Made by a program: the position numbers and the translations under genes
Shown: in pieces, positions 1-7,545 of the stretch
Layout of the letters: every line of letters begins with the position of its first letter
Numbering within the stretch: position 1 is the first letter of the stretch
Source: an uncultured Bacteroidota bacterium
GTDB lineage: Bacteria; Bacteroidota; Bacteroidia; NS11-12g; UBA955
DNA length: 8,663 bases
Direction: 5' to 3'
Assembly: GCA_903959115.1 (NCBI GenBank)
Contig: CAJBVU010000188.1
Location: 1-8,663 of the forward strand
The notes under the pieces: generated by a model
Seen by the model: only the letters and a program-made list of their open reading frames with translations
Databases searched by the model: none
Told to the model about the DNA's origin: nothing

Positions 1-222
1 CTCAGACAAAGGCGCACTTGGTGCAGCAGCAACAGGAGCTGAAATGGCAACAGACGCGGGCGCTGCTTGCATTGCTACTGGTGCTGGGGTATATTGAGCG
101 GTAGTATATTGAGCTGGGTTCTTTTTGATAAGAAGCTTGAAGTCTTTTTGATTGATTTCTACTTCATCAACACCTGCTGTTGATACGAATTTAATCAGTG
201 CTTGAATCTCTTTTAAGTCCAT
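1..222 (-). CDS. accB: Acetyl-CoA carboxylase biotin carboxyl carrier protein (BCCP), N-terminal part, cut by the window edge
   Basis: This is the first 74 codons of an AccB-type biotin carrier protein; the rest lies beyond position 1. The protein carries the biotin that is carboxylated by biotin carboxylase and then serves a carboxyltransferase, in the cytoplasm. Seen in sequence: an ATG at 220-222 opens a frame starting MDLKEIQALIKFVSTAGVDE, the typical AccB N-terminal helix, followed by a short VEINQKDFKLLIKK segment. From about residue 36 there is an Ala/Pro-rich stretch of the kind that links the N-terminal part to the biotinyl domain. The biotinyl domain and its expected AMKM-like lysine motif are outside the window, so biotinylation cannot be checked. 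AccB proteins are usually about 150-165 residues, so roughly half is visible. In most Bacteroidota accC follows accB, which would place it to the left. It lies 138 bases downstream of the beta-barrel gene and may have its own promoter. Confidence 0.9.
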   Translation of the reverse strand, partial: MDLKEIQALIKFVSTAGVDEVEINQKDFKLLIKKNPAQYTTAQYTPAPVAMQAAPASVAISAPVAAAPSAPLSE

Positions 223-277
223 AGTTTAGCTTGAATTTGAATTCACAAAGAAAACCATATTTTGCCAAAATCGACGA

Positions 278-310
278 AAAATGTAACAAAACAACCGATT
301 ATTTATACAA
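278..310 (-). promoter_or_regulatory. Weak candidate promoter for accB
   Basis: On the minus strand TACATTTT (285 to 278) matches the Bacteroidota -7 box TAnnTTTG except for the last base. A TTG at 310-308 lies 22 bases upstream, within the loose spacing I recall for -33 elements in this phylum. It would give a leader of about 50 bases before the accB ATG at 222. In AT-rich DNA such matches arise often by chance, so this is only a pointer. Confidence 0.22.
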
Positions 311-355
311 TTCTGCCCAAAACGACCAATTTTTTGCTCGTTTTGGGCAGAATTG
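308..355 (-). terminator. 18-bp perfect inverted repeat, probable terminator or 3' stabiliser of the beta-barrel gene
   Basis: The arms CAATTCTGCCCAAAACGA (308-325) and its exact reverse complement (338-355) flank a 12-base loop. As RNA this is an 18-bp uninterrupted stem starting 5 bases after the stop codon of the upstream beta-barrel gene and ahead of accB. Its position fits a terminator or an mRNA 3' stem-loop. It lacks a clear U-run: the minus strand continues TATAAATAAT, and the plus strand continues AAAATTTAAAAGG. Bidirectional intrinsic termination is therefore not proven. A dispersed palindromic repeat or an operator is an alternative. Confidence 0.55.
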
Positions 356-360
356 AAAAT

Positions 361-1065
361 TTAAAAGGAATACGAGATCCCGCCTTGAAAGACGGATTTT
401 GCGATACCCAGTTCGGCATACCAACCCAAATGATCGGCAATTATGCCCTTGAAGCCCAAGGTACTTTCAAAACCAACCGTTGGAACACTCGCAACATTGA
501 TACCCGGAATCGCGAATTTATTCAACAATTTTGAATCATTGGTTGAAATAAAAACTTTGTTAGTTCTAATCCCCATTCCCATACCCCAATAAATCTGTAC
601 TTTCGCGTCTGGGTTGAAAGTATAATTATACCTTACATTTAAACTGGCTGTTTTATACTTCAACTGCAGATTAAGCTGTGTTAATGCACCCATATCATTA
701 ATAAAAAACGAATCTCTTACCAAGCCACCAACGGTAAACCCACTATTTGCGAAATTCAATCCCAAAGTGTGTTTTCTACCCAACTTGTTTTCATATTTCA
801 GGTAATACAATGGTGCTGTAGTGTTTGTGGTAATAGTAGAAAACACAAACGAATCATTTTGTGTAGTGACATCCACATTGTCCAATCGGTTCACGACCAA
901 GTAAATTAAGTTAAAAGCACCCGCTCCTACTATGAATGTATTTTTTGCTTCATTACGTGCGGAAGGTGCGATAGGATTGGCTTGGGCCTTGCTCGGAGCA
1001 ATTTGACAAATGGCCAACAACAACAAACAGGTTATTGATTTGATAGCGTTTTGAGTGTTTCTCAT
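361..1065 (-). CDS. Secreted outer-membrane beta-barrel protein of unknown function
   Basis: This 234-residue protein is not one I can assign to a named family. The ATG at 1063-1065 is preferred over an in-frame TTG at 1083, because it puts a clean signal peptide at the N-terminus: MRNTQ, a hydrophobic core ITCLLLLAI, and a likely cut after SKAQA (about residue 29). The mature part is made of alternating polar/hydrophobic segments with many aromatic residues, such as APLYYLKYENKLG, LQLKYKTASLNVRYNYTF and QIYWGMGMG. It ends GGISYSF with a terminal Phe, the usual last strand of an outer-membrane barrel. The size suggests about 8-10 strands. There is no Cys suited to a lipobox and no OmpA-like peptidoglycan domain. 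It starts 33 bases after the carboxyltransferase stop codon and is probably co-transcribed with it. Its role could be structural, a porin-like channel, or linked to secretion; nothing visible decides this. Confidence 0.8.
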   Translation of the reverse strand: MRNTQNAIKSITCLLLLAICQIAPSKAQANPIAPSARNEAKNTFIVGAGAFNLIYLVVNRLDNVDVTTQNDSFVFSTITTNTTAPLYYLKYENKLGRKHTLGLNFANSGFTVGGLVRDSFFINDMGALTQLNLQLKYKTASLNVRYNYTFNPDAKVQIYWGMGMGIRTNKVFISTNDSKLLNKFAIPGINVASVPTVGFESTLGFKGIIADHLGWYAELGIAKSVFQGGISYSF

Positions 1066-1098
1066 AATTACAGTTATATCCAATTGATTTATAACTCT

Positions 1099-2649
1099 TT
1101 ACAACGGAATATTACCGTGTTTCTTCTTAGGATTGTTTTTCACCTTATTCTGAAGCATATCAAAAGCTTGAATCAAACGTGCACGTGTTTCTTCCGGCAA
1201 GATAACTTCATCTACAAATCCACGAGCTGCAGCCCTGTAAGGATTGGCAAAAAGATCGCCGTATTCCTTTTCCTTCTCTTTCCAAGCGCTTTCACGATCT
1301 TCCGAAGAATCAATTTCTCGTTTAAAAATAATTTCCGCAGCGCCTTTGGCACCCATTACCGCAATTTCAGCCGTGGGCCAAGCAAAATTCATATCCGCTC
1401 CGATGTGTTTGCTATTCATTACATCGTAAGCGCCACCGTAGGCTTTTCGAGTAATGACAGTAATCCTTGGAACCGTTGCTTCACTAAAGGCGTAAAGCAA
1501 TTTTGCACCATTGGTAATAATAGCATTCCATTCTTGATCGGTACCAGGCAAGAATCCCGGAACGTCTTCCAATACCAAAAGAGGGATATTAAACGCATCG
1601 CAAAAACGCACAAAGCGAGCCGCTTTCTGAGAACTTTGAACATCCAATACACCCGCCAAAAACGCAGGTTGATTGGCTACAATTCCAATACTTTTCCCTG
1701 CCAATCTGGCAAACCCAACAACAATATTCTCGGCATAGGAGGCATGCACTTCAAAGAATGAATCTGCATCCACAATCCCTTGAATCACCTCTTTCATATC
1801 GTAAGGCTGATTGGGATTTTCAGGAATAATATCAATCAATAATTCCCTTGTCTCGTTCCCACCGTGATAGGGCAAAGACATAGGTTTTTCTTCACAATTT
1901 TGGGGTACGTAAGAAAGCAATTTGCGCAAATTCTGTATGCAAACCACCTCATTGGGAGCCGTCATGTGCGCCACCCCACTTTTTGATCCATGAACCGAAG
2001 CCCCACCCAAATCCTCACTACTCACATCTTCATTGGTCACCGTTTTCACTACATTTGGACCCGTCACAAACATGTAACTGCTATTTTCAACCATGAAGAT
2101 AAAGTCGGTTAAGGCTGGAGAATATACAGCACCACCGGCACAAGGACCCATGATAGCCGACAATTGAGGGATTACACCACTGCTTTGAACGTTGCGATAA
2201 AAAATATCAGCATATCCACCCAAAGAAACGACACCCTCTTGGATACGAGCCCCTCCAGAATCATTCATTCCAATAATCGGAGCGCCGTTGGCCAATGCCA
2301 TTTCCATGATTTTACAGATTTTCTCCGCATGGGTTTCACTCAAGGATCCACCAAAAACGGTAAAGTCTTGCGAAAACACATAAGTGGTTCTGCCATTTAC
2401 TTTTCCATAACCTGTAACTACACCATCACCCAAAAATTGCTGTTTCTCCATACCGAAATCGGTACTGCGATGGGTAACAAAAGCACCCACCTCGCAAAAA
2501 CTGCCTTCATCCATGAGCAAGGCTATACGCTCACGGGCCGTTAATTTGCCCTTTTTGTGTTGAGCATCAATACGAGTTTGTCCACCACCCAAAGATGCTT
2601 CCTCGCGTTTTTGAATTAATATTTGTCTACGAGAATCCATAAATTTCAT
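1099..2649 (-). CDS. pccB: Acyl-CoA carboxylase carboxyltransferase (beta) subunit, propionyl-CoA carboxylase / methylmalonyl-CoA decarboxylase type
   Basis: This 516-residue cytoplasmic enzyme transfers the carboxyl group from carboxybiotin to an acyl-CoA, most likely propionyl-CoA to give methylmalonyl-CoA. The length is typical of PccB/MmdA. Both crotonase-fold halves are present. The N-terminal half has FGGSLSETHAEKI (about 99-111), NDSGGARIQEGV (129-140) and the oxyanion loop GPCAGGAVYSP (168-178). The C-terminal half has EDVPGFLPGT (361-370), the second oxyanion loop RKAYGGAYDVM (401-411) and FAWPTAEIAVMGAKGA (422-437). The GGAYDVM form with Asp409 resembles propionyl-CoA enzymes rather than methylcrotonyl-CoA ones. 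An Asp/Ile position in this loop is, as I recall, linked to propionyl versus acetyl preference. The start is the ATG at 2647-2649, with a purine-rich GGGTGG upstream; ATG 2638-2640 is the alternative. The biotin carboxylase partner is not in the window; AccB lies two genes downstream. A decarboxylase role cannot be excluded from this subunit alone. Confidence 0.92.
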   Translation of the reverse strand: MKFMDSRRQILIQKREEASLGGGQTRIDAQHKKGKLTARERIALLMDEGSFCEVGAFVTHRSTDFGMEKQQFLGDGVVTGYGKVNGRTTYVFSQDFTVFGGSLSETHAEKICKIMEMALANGAPIIGMNDSGGARIQEGVVSLGGYADIFYRNVQSSGVIPQLSAIMGPCAGGAVYSPALTDFIFMVENSSYMFVTGPNVVKTVTNEDVSSEDLGGASVHGSKSGVAHMTAPNEVVCIQNLRKLLSYVPQNCEEKPMSLPYHGGNETRELLIDIIPENPNQPYDMKEVIQGIVDADSFFEVHASYAENIVVGFARLAGKSIGIVANQPAFLAGVLDVQSSQKAARFVRFCDAFNIPLLVLEDVPGFLPGTDQEWNAIITNGAKLLYAFSEATVPRITVITRKAYGGAYDVMNSKHIGADMNFAWPTAEIAVMGAKGAAEIIFKREIDSSEDRESAWKEKEKEYGDLFANPYRAAARGFVDEVILPEETRARLIQAFDMLQNKVKNNPKKKHGNIPL

Positions 2650-2656
2650 AATTAAA

Positions 2657-2662
2657 CCACCC
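2657..2662 (-). promoter_or_regulatory. Possible ribosome binding site for the carboxyltransferase gene
   Basis: The minus strand reads GGGTGG here, 7 bases before the ATG at 2649. It is a Shine-Dalgarno-like purine patch, which the other genes of the window lack. It favours the start at 2649 over the second ATG at 2640. Confidence 0.3.
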
Positions 2663-2686
2663 AATAGTATCGGGCAGTAATGTCAA

Positions 2687-3901
2687 TTAGTCTTTTGGCG
2701 AATCTTTCAAAGATGCCAAATCAAATAACAATGAAAAACGCATTTGATTTTGTAAAGGGTGACGACTTGCAAAAGGGACCAAATAAGCAGCATTCACAGT
2801 AAATGTTTGATATTTCAAACCAATACCCAATGTGCCGTATTGTCTGCCTCCTTTTGTCTTTGATTCATAAAACACCCCACCACGAAGAGTAAATTTATCG
2901 TCGTAGATATACTCTGCACCGCCACTCAACATAAATTCATTTAGCTCTTCTTTCAACCCACCTGGAGCGTCGTAGAAAGATTGAATCATTCCTTGAACTA
3001 CGTTCACATCAGGATCAATCCCGGTATACTGACGAATTCCATTGATCATAGAATCTTCACCATTATAGTTAACCAAATAATAAGGGCGCGTTGGAACCAA
3101 TAATTTATTAATGTCCGCATAAACATTGATGGTATTGTAATCATCAATTTTATGACTGTAACCCACACCCATCTTCAAATTGGTTGGAATGAAATCACGC
3201 TTTTCCTTAGATGAATATGTCATTTTGGAACCGATGTTTTGAATATTCAATCCGAATTGGATTTTATCATATCCGCCGTTGCTCGACTTCACTTCAGTTT
3301 TGTATAACAAATTGACATCTCCAGCACCGCCAGTGGCAGCCTTATAGTCGATCCCACTAAAAGCTCTATTTCCGGTAAGATTAGAGTAAACAAAACGTAA
3401 ATTTACTCCCATGGAGAACTTTTTAGTAAACTGGGTTGCATAACCGCCATCTAAAGGAAATTCATTCGGGGTAAATTGACCGGTTGGGTTACCATCAAAA
3501 TCAGTAAATTGAATATTTCCCAAAGAGAAATAACGCATAGCACCAGAAACCGCACTATTGGCGCCTACTTTACTGTAGCCTGTCAAATAAGAAAAACCCA
3601 CATCGCTTACGAGGTTTCTAAGCCAAGGTGCATAAGACATTGAAAATCCCGTTTTATTCTTTGCATTGATCAAGTTGGCCATATTCCAGCTCCCACTATT
3701 GGCATCTGGGTTAAATAGAGCCACCCCAACATCACCCATGGCCGCGGAACGACTGTCTGGTGTAATTGTCAGAAAAGGAACCATCGTTGTTACTGTATTC
3801 AATTGACCTGCCAACTGTTTGGAGCTCAATTGTGTATTTTGGGATTGCAAAATACCCCATGAAGAAATAGTAAAAAGCGCAATTGTTGCAGTTTTTTTCA
3901 T
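2687..3901 (-). CDS. porV: Type IX secretion system outer-membrane protein PorV (LptO)
   Basis: This 404-residue protein is PorV, an FadL-like outer-membrane barrel. In the T9SS it binds the C-terminal sorting signals of cargo as they leave the translocon and carries them to the PorU-containing attachment complex. Seen in sequence: the ATG at 3899-3901 gives a signal peptide MKKTATIALFTISSWGILQS. Right after comes the hallmark PorV motif FLTITPDSRSAAMGDVGVA (residues 43-61). The rest is beta-rich with aromatic strand ends, for example GFSMSYAPWLRNLVSDVGFSY, MGVNLRFVYSN and LRGGVFYES, and ends near FSLLFDLASLKDSPKD. An upstream in-frame ATG at 3938-3940 would place 13 extra residues before the signal peptide and is disfavoured. 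It directly follows porU, the order known from Porphyromonas and Flavobacterium. The spacing of 37 bases to the carboxyltransferase gene suggests shared transcription. Confidence 0.93.
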   Translation of the reverse strand: MKKTATIALFTISSWGILQSQNTQLSSKQLAGQLNTVTTMVPFLTITPDSRSAAMGDVGVALFNPDANSGSWNMANLINAKNKTGFSMSYAPWLRNLVSDVGFSYLTGYSKVGANSAVSGAMRYFSLGNIQFTDFDGNPTGQFTPNEFPLDGGYATQFTKKFSMGVNLRFVYSNLTGNRAFSGIDYKAATGGAGDVNLLYKTEVKSSNGGYDKIQFGLNIQNIGSKMTYSSKEKRDFIPTNLKMGVGYSHKIDDYNTINVYADINKLLVPTRPYYLVNYNGEDSMINGIRQYTGIDPDVNVVQGMIQSFYDAPGGLKEELNEFMLSGGAEYIYDDKFTLRGGVFYESKTKGGRQYGTLGIGLKYQTFTVNAAYLVPFASRHPLQNQMRFSLLFDLASLKDSPKD

Positions 3902-3913
3902 AATGCTTGTTGG

Positions 3914-3921
3914 CAAAAATA
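3914..3921 (-). promoter_or_regulatory. Candidate -7 box between porU and porV
   Basis: TATTTTTG on the minus strand matches TAnnTTTG exactly and ends 12 bases before the porV ATG at 3901. No TTG was found at a usual distance upstream, so it may be chance. The 96-base gap between porU and porV could hold an internal promoter, but nothing else in it stands out. Confidence 0.25.
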
Positions 3922-3997
3922 TGTTATCGACTTTGTGCATCCTAATGGTATGTTAAAGATATTTGGTTAAAACGAAAATTATCTTGAATCATTCTAT

Positions 3998-6900
3998 CTA
4001 TAGTTTGATAAATTTCCCACCCACACTTTGTTTTAATCCATCTTCCGTTGTTAATATGATTTGATAAAAATAAACACCACCCATAAGCTGACCACCATTG
4101 TGTGATCGTCCATCCCAAATCATTGCATCAACCTTGTTTGGGGCCGACTCGAGCCATGCTCCACCTTGCTGAACTTCCCTCCCCGCAGCATCATATACAA
4201 ACCACTTTGAAGTAATATTCTCCCCCGGCAATGTATGTCGTACCGAAACAGTAAATGGCTGCGAACCCGCTCCCCCCGAACCTTCACGCCCATCAAACGG
4301 CACCGGAAAAGCACTGGATTCTGTAATTTCAAATGTCCGAGGCGGTATTACTAAACACTCCACCGAACCTTTGCCTCCATTGTTGTAGATATCCCATGCC
4401 TTACAGGTTAGTACGTGTTTACCAGGTTGCAAACCATTGAGAGGAATTCTCACGGTTCCTGTGGTATACGAATTGACATCGTAAGAAAAATAATCGTTTA
4501 ATACATATGAACGTTGGTCTTCCGTCCCTTCATCAATTACCAGCAGCAAATCACGACCAATTCCAGCGCCTGTTGCATTAATACCGTCTTTATCAAAGAT
4601 ACGCGCTACAAAATCCACATCACGAGCAACCTTACCGCCGCTAATAAATGTAGTGTCCTGCATAAAAGCTCTAACAATTGGGCCCTCTGTACCTGGATTG
4701 ATACCCACTTCACTGCCCCCGATGATAAATTGCCAAGACCCTGCTGCATCCGTTTCGCCATTGTGGGCATAAAACTTGGCTACCCCGATCCCGTAATTAT
4801 ACGATATGTCTTTGGGTACAGAAAAAACCAACTGAAAGTCACCATTTTTGACAGAAACTTGGCCATTGAACAAAACACCAGATTGTTCCAAAAATGGAAC
4901 AGGAGAAGCACTTTTGTCGTTGTTCAAAGTGAATTTCTGCGATGGCTTATCGAATACTTTCACCCACATCGTACCATTGAATTTATTAAACTTACCTACC
5001 AATCTTTCGTTGACATGGCCTTTGATAGTAATGATAGAAAATGCTTTCACCGTATCGCGAAAGGCACTCGGCGATTTGCCATTTATACTATCTACGGCAA
5101 TGATATGCTTGGGAAAAGCTATAGGCATACTTGCATCACCCAAAAGGGCAAATTTGTTATCTTCTGTATTGTATGGCGGCGGTCGATTTTTCATTTTCTG
5201 AAACACCTCGCCCAGTGTTGGAATGGGTTCATTGGGTTTCGGAAATCCGTATTTTGTCCAGAAGTCGCTATTGATTTGTGTATTTCCGCTCACATAAACC
5301 AAGCGAGTTGTACTCATCAAGGCAATTGCGCCACCTTTAGGATTTAACAACGACAGAACACCGGCGCTTTTGCTCTTTGGATCATCGTATTGGCTAAATT
5401 CACAGGTAGCGGTAAACATGATGGGCATTCGGTAGGAATTATCCCAACTGTTGATCATAGGAATATCCAGAAAGGATTCTTGTGCCCAGCCCTTTAGACC
5501 GCCATGGCCTTGATAATTAACGAACAAAACACCATCCTTCATACTCCGATTAATCGCCGCACTCATGTCTGGGTAACTTTCATTGTTCCCCGTAGTAGAT
5601 TGTTTGAAGGCATCTGAATAAAGCTTATTGACGTTCAAATAAGGGTAAAACTGATTGATGTATTGGGCATTCTTCTCGCTCTCTTGAACGAATTCGGTTT
5701 CCCATCCCTCATCGGCATCATCACAAGCAAAGGCAATATTAGATCTCCATGGACCCAAGGCCAAGGGGCTACTATATCGCTTAAGTTTTTCCACAACACC
5801 CATGGCTTCCTCATTTGTATAACAGGGTATTCTTCCAACCGGAACAGTGAGTTTTGATTTGATAATTTCCGGATCACCTTCAGCAGAATCAAGATAACCT
5901 AAGAAATCGTCTAAGCTAAAATTGGCGTTATTATTTGATGATTGATAAACAGGAATGAAGTTGGTATTATCCACCAAACGATTCTGCATATCATACGATG
6001 CAGCTCCAAAAAGTGTCACAAATCGAAGTTTCACACCCTGGTTTTCAGAATTTTTATACTGCCAACGCAAATAGTTCCTGATGGCAACCAAATCCTGCAT
6101 TCCGCCTGAAAATTCATTGTATATTTCTTGTGGCGTAATAACTATCGTTTTGAAATTGGTTGGGGCAGCCTCTCTAAACGCTTTTAATGCGTTGGCGGCC
6201 TTGGTGAAGTTGGGATGTGCTATGATTACAAATTCGTAAGCGCCTTGAAAAGCAAAATTCTGGTTTGATAGTACTTTGATAAATTTTGGCTTTAAAAAAT
6301 CGTTTGCATTGGGATCGAAACAGATAAATGTATGATGATCGCTTTTGCTTTTTAGCAACATGGATAATTTACTCCCTGTAACCGGCTGCAGCGTCATAGA
6401 AGCAGGCAGAATGGGGACCGACACATTCCATACTCTACAATTCATAATGGTTGAAGTGAATTCGTAGGCAAGATTACTTTGATCGGACGCCATTTGAGCA
6501 TGCCTGATAAATGAAGTAGCTGTGGGTGTAATCGTAACTTTGGATGAGGGTTGTTTATCCGGCGAAGACGACGTGATTTCGAAAAAGTCTAAATATCCAT
6601 ATGACTTGGTATTGGGACGATTCAATTTAAACTGAAGATTCACGGAGCCACCCAACACCGGAATTCTAAAAACTCTTTCTTGGTATGTATAATTTTCATA
6701 ACTACCATAAATCGCTCTCAAATTATATCGGAAGTACTTTCCATTGGCATTTACAACCAAAGAACCCGTATCGTCGATCATTGTAGCGGCAAAAGTGATC
6801 TTTACCCAAACCGAATCTACATACGAAGGAACGGTGGTAAGAAAGCTCCGGTTTGTTGTCTCATTGCCAAACTTTTCGCCAAACCATGTCCGACCCATTC

Positions 6901-7438
6901 CAGCGGGATTCACCAGGTCTGTATCGTGCTTTAAGTAGATTTCATTCCCAGCGTATGTGGTTGTTATGGCGCCTACAAAACCGGCTTGATCTTGAATTCG
7001 TTTGCCTTTTTTAGAATCACTACCGATGATTAAGGTAGTGTTGGGAGCATAAAAATTATTAAAACTCTTGTATTCACCTGCAGAAAAAACCCAATCCCGG
7101 GTTGATTGTCCGTAAAATAAAATGTAATCACCTTCGTCCCATTTCCCATCCAACTCACCTTCTATAAAAATCGGTATTTCAGGACTTTGAGGCGCTGGCG
7201 CAGAATAATTCATCTGACTCAATTCAGCACCTTGAATACCAAATAATTGAAAGTTACGGGGATCAGAATTTTCCACATCAAAACCCATCTTAGCGAGCTC
7301 AGATTTTGTGATTTTATGTATTCCAGAATTATCGATTTGTAACTGCACCCATTTCCCTTTCGCCAAGAAAGACTGGGCTTTAAGGCCAACAATTGGCAAA
7401 AAAACGACGAGGGCAAGTACCTTAAATAGAAGCTTCAC
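3998..7438 (-). CDS. porU: Type IX secretion system sortase PorU (C25 gingipain-family cysteine protease)
   Basis: This 1146-residue protein is PorU, the surface protease that cleaves the C-terminal domain from T9SS cargo and attaches the cargo to A-type lipopolysaccharide. The start is a GTG (7436-7438). An in-frame stop lies just upstream, and this start gives the signal peptide MKLLFKVLALVVFLPIVGLKAQ. A beta-rich N-terminal region runs to about residue 395. The C25 peptidase domain follows (about 400-780), with LFGAASYD (476-483), VGRIP (534-538), the catalytic His645 in NYQGHGG, and the catalytic Cys679 in FTATCEFSQYDDP. The 34-residue His-Cys spacing is as expected. Ig-like beta regions come next. 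The last 110 residues form a sorting-domain-like module with VYDAAGREV, MIWDGRSHNGG, GVYFYQI and a KFIKL end; in PorU this domain is thought to be retained. The length is usual for the family. It precedes porV. An Ala sits at the second residue of the GDxSxD-type motif (see findings). Confidence 0.95.
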   Translation of the reverse strand: MKLLFKVLALVVFLPIVGLKAQSFLAKGKWVQLQIDNSGIHKITKSELAKMGFDVENSDPRNFQLFGIQGAELSQMNYSAPAPQSPEIPIFIEGELDGKWDEGDYILFYGQSTRDWVFSAGEYKSFNNFYAPNTTLIIGSDSKKGKRIQDQAGFVGAITTTYAGNEIYLKHDTDLVNPAGMGRTWFGEKFGNETTNRSFLTTVPSYVDSVWVKITFAATMIDDTGSLVVNANGKYFRYNLRAIYGSYENYTYQERVFRIPVLGGSVNLQFKLNRPNTKSYGYLDFFEITSSSPDKQPSSKVTITPTATSFIRHAQMASDQSNLAYEFTSTIMNCRVWNVSVPILPASMTLQPVTGSKLSMLLKSKSDHHTFICFDPNANDFLKPKFIKVLSNQNFAFQGAYEFVIIAHPNFTKAANALKAFREAAPTNFKTIVITPQEIYNEFSGGMQDLVAIRNYLRWQYKNSENQGVKLRFVTLFGAASYDMQNRLVDNTNFIPVYQSSNNNANFSLDDFLGYLDSAEGDPEIIKSKLTVPVGRIPCYTNEEAMGVVEKLKRYSSPLALGPWRSNIAFACDDADEGWETEFVQESEKNAQYINQFYPYLNVNKLYSDAFKQSTTGNNESYPDMSAAINRSMKDGVLFVNYQGHGGLKGWAQESFLDIPMINSWDNSYRMPIMFTATCEFSQYDDPKSKSAGVLSLLNPKGGAIALMSTTRLVYVSGNTQINSDFWTKYGFPKPNEPIPTLGEVFQKMKNRPPPYNTEDNKFALLGDASMPIAFPKHIIAVDSINGKSPSAFRDTVKAFSIITIKGHVNERLVGKFNKFNGTMWVKVFDKPSQKFTLNNDKSASPVPFLEQSGVLFNGQVSVKNGDFQLVFSVPKDISYNYGIGVAKFYAHNGETDAAGSWQFIIGGSEVGINPGTEGPIVRAFMQDTTFISGGKVARDVDFVARIFDKDGINATGAGIGRDLLLVIDEGTEDQRSYVLNDYFSYDVNSYTTGTVRIPLNGLQPGKHVLTCKAWDIYNNGGKGSVECLVIPPRTFEITESSAFPVPFDGREGSGGAGSQPFTVSVRHTLPGENITSKWFVYDAAGREVQQGGAWLESAPNKVDAMIWDGRSHNGGQLMGGVYFYQIILTTEDGLKQSVGGKFIKL

Positions 7439-7447
7439 AGTTATCTA

Positions 7448-7469
7448 ACGTAAAAAATCAAATTTACGT
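7448..7469. repeat. Short inverted repeat in the porU leader, possible operator
   Basis: The arms ACGTAAA (7448-7454) and TTTACGT (7463-7469) are exact reverse complements around an 8-base spacer. The repeat starts 10 bases upstream of the porU GTG and covers the best porU -7 box. A regulator bound here, or the RNA stem, could affect porU expression. Seven-base arms in AT-rich DNA can be coincidental. Confidence 0.3.
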
Positions 7470-7494
7470 CAATTAATTTCGATTTTAATACAAA
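7459..7494 (-). promoter_or_regulatory. Candidate promoter of porU
   Basis: On the minus strand TAAATTTG (7466 to 7459) is an exact TAnnTTTG -7 box, and TTTG at 7494 to 7491 is a possible -33 element 24 bases further upstream, slightly longer than the usual spacing. Transcription would start close to the GTG at 7438, with a leader of about 15 bases. This suits a gene without a Shine-Dalgarno sequence. Confidence 0.4.
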
Positions 7495-7545
7495 ATTCCA
7501 ACACCAATTTGCGATAAAGGGAGCAAAGTTTTTGAGTTTTTGTAA

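Noticed and set aside
262..534. Plus-strand small open frame across the inverted repeat and the 3' end of the beta-barrel gene
   Set aside because: It reads through the palindrome and then antisense to the barrel strands. There is no ribosome binding site or recognisable protein feature.
361..1065. Identification of the beta-barrel protein as PorG
   Set aside because: The size and outer-membrane nature fit, but the conserved N-terminal motif I associate with PorG-type (DUF6089-like) proteins is not visible, so the name was not given.
1051..1761. Plus-strand open frame antisense to the carboxyltransferase gene
   Set aside because: It overlaps the highly conserved C-terminal half of the carboxyltransferase and spans the gap to the next gene. 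Its translation has no family features.
2650..2686. Terminator between porV and the carboxyltransferase gene
   Set aside because: Only a short CCC/GGG pairing with no T-run is present, too weak to call. The spacing fits co-transcription better.
4514..5347. Long plus-strand open frame antisense to porU
   Set aside because: It lies entirely within porU, whose protein shows clear family motifs throughout. The plus-strand translation is rich in Cys, His, Arg and Ile with no recognisable domain, and is a frame shadow.
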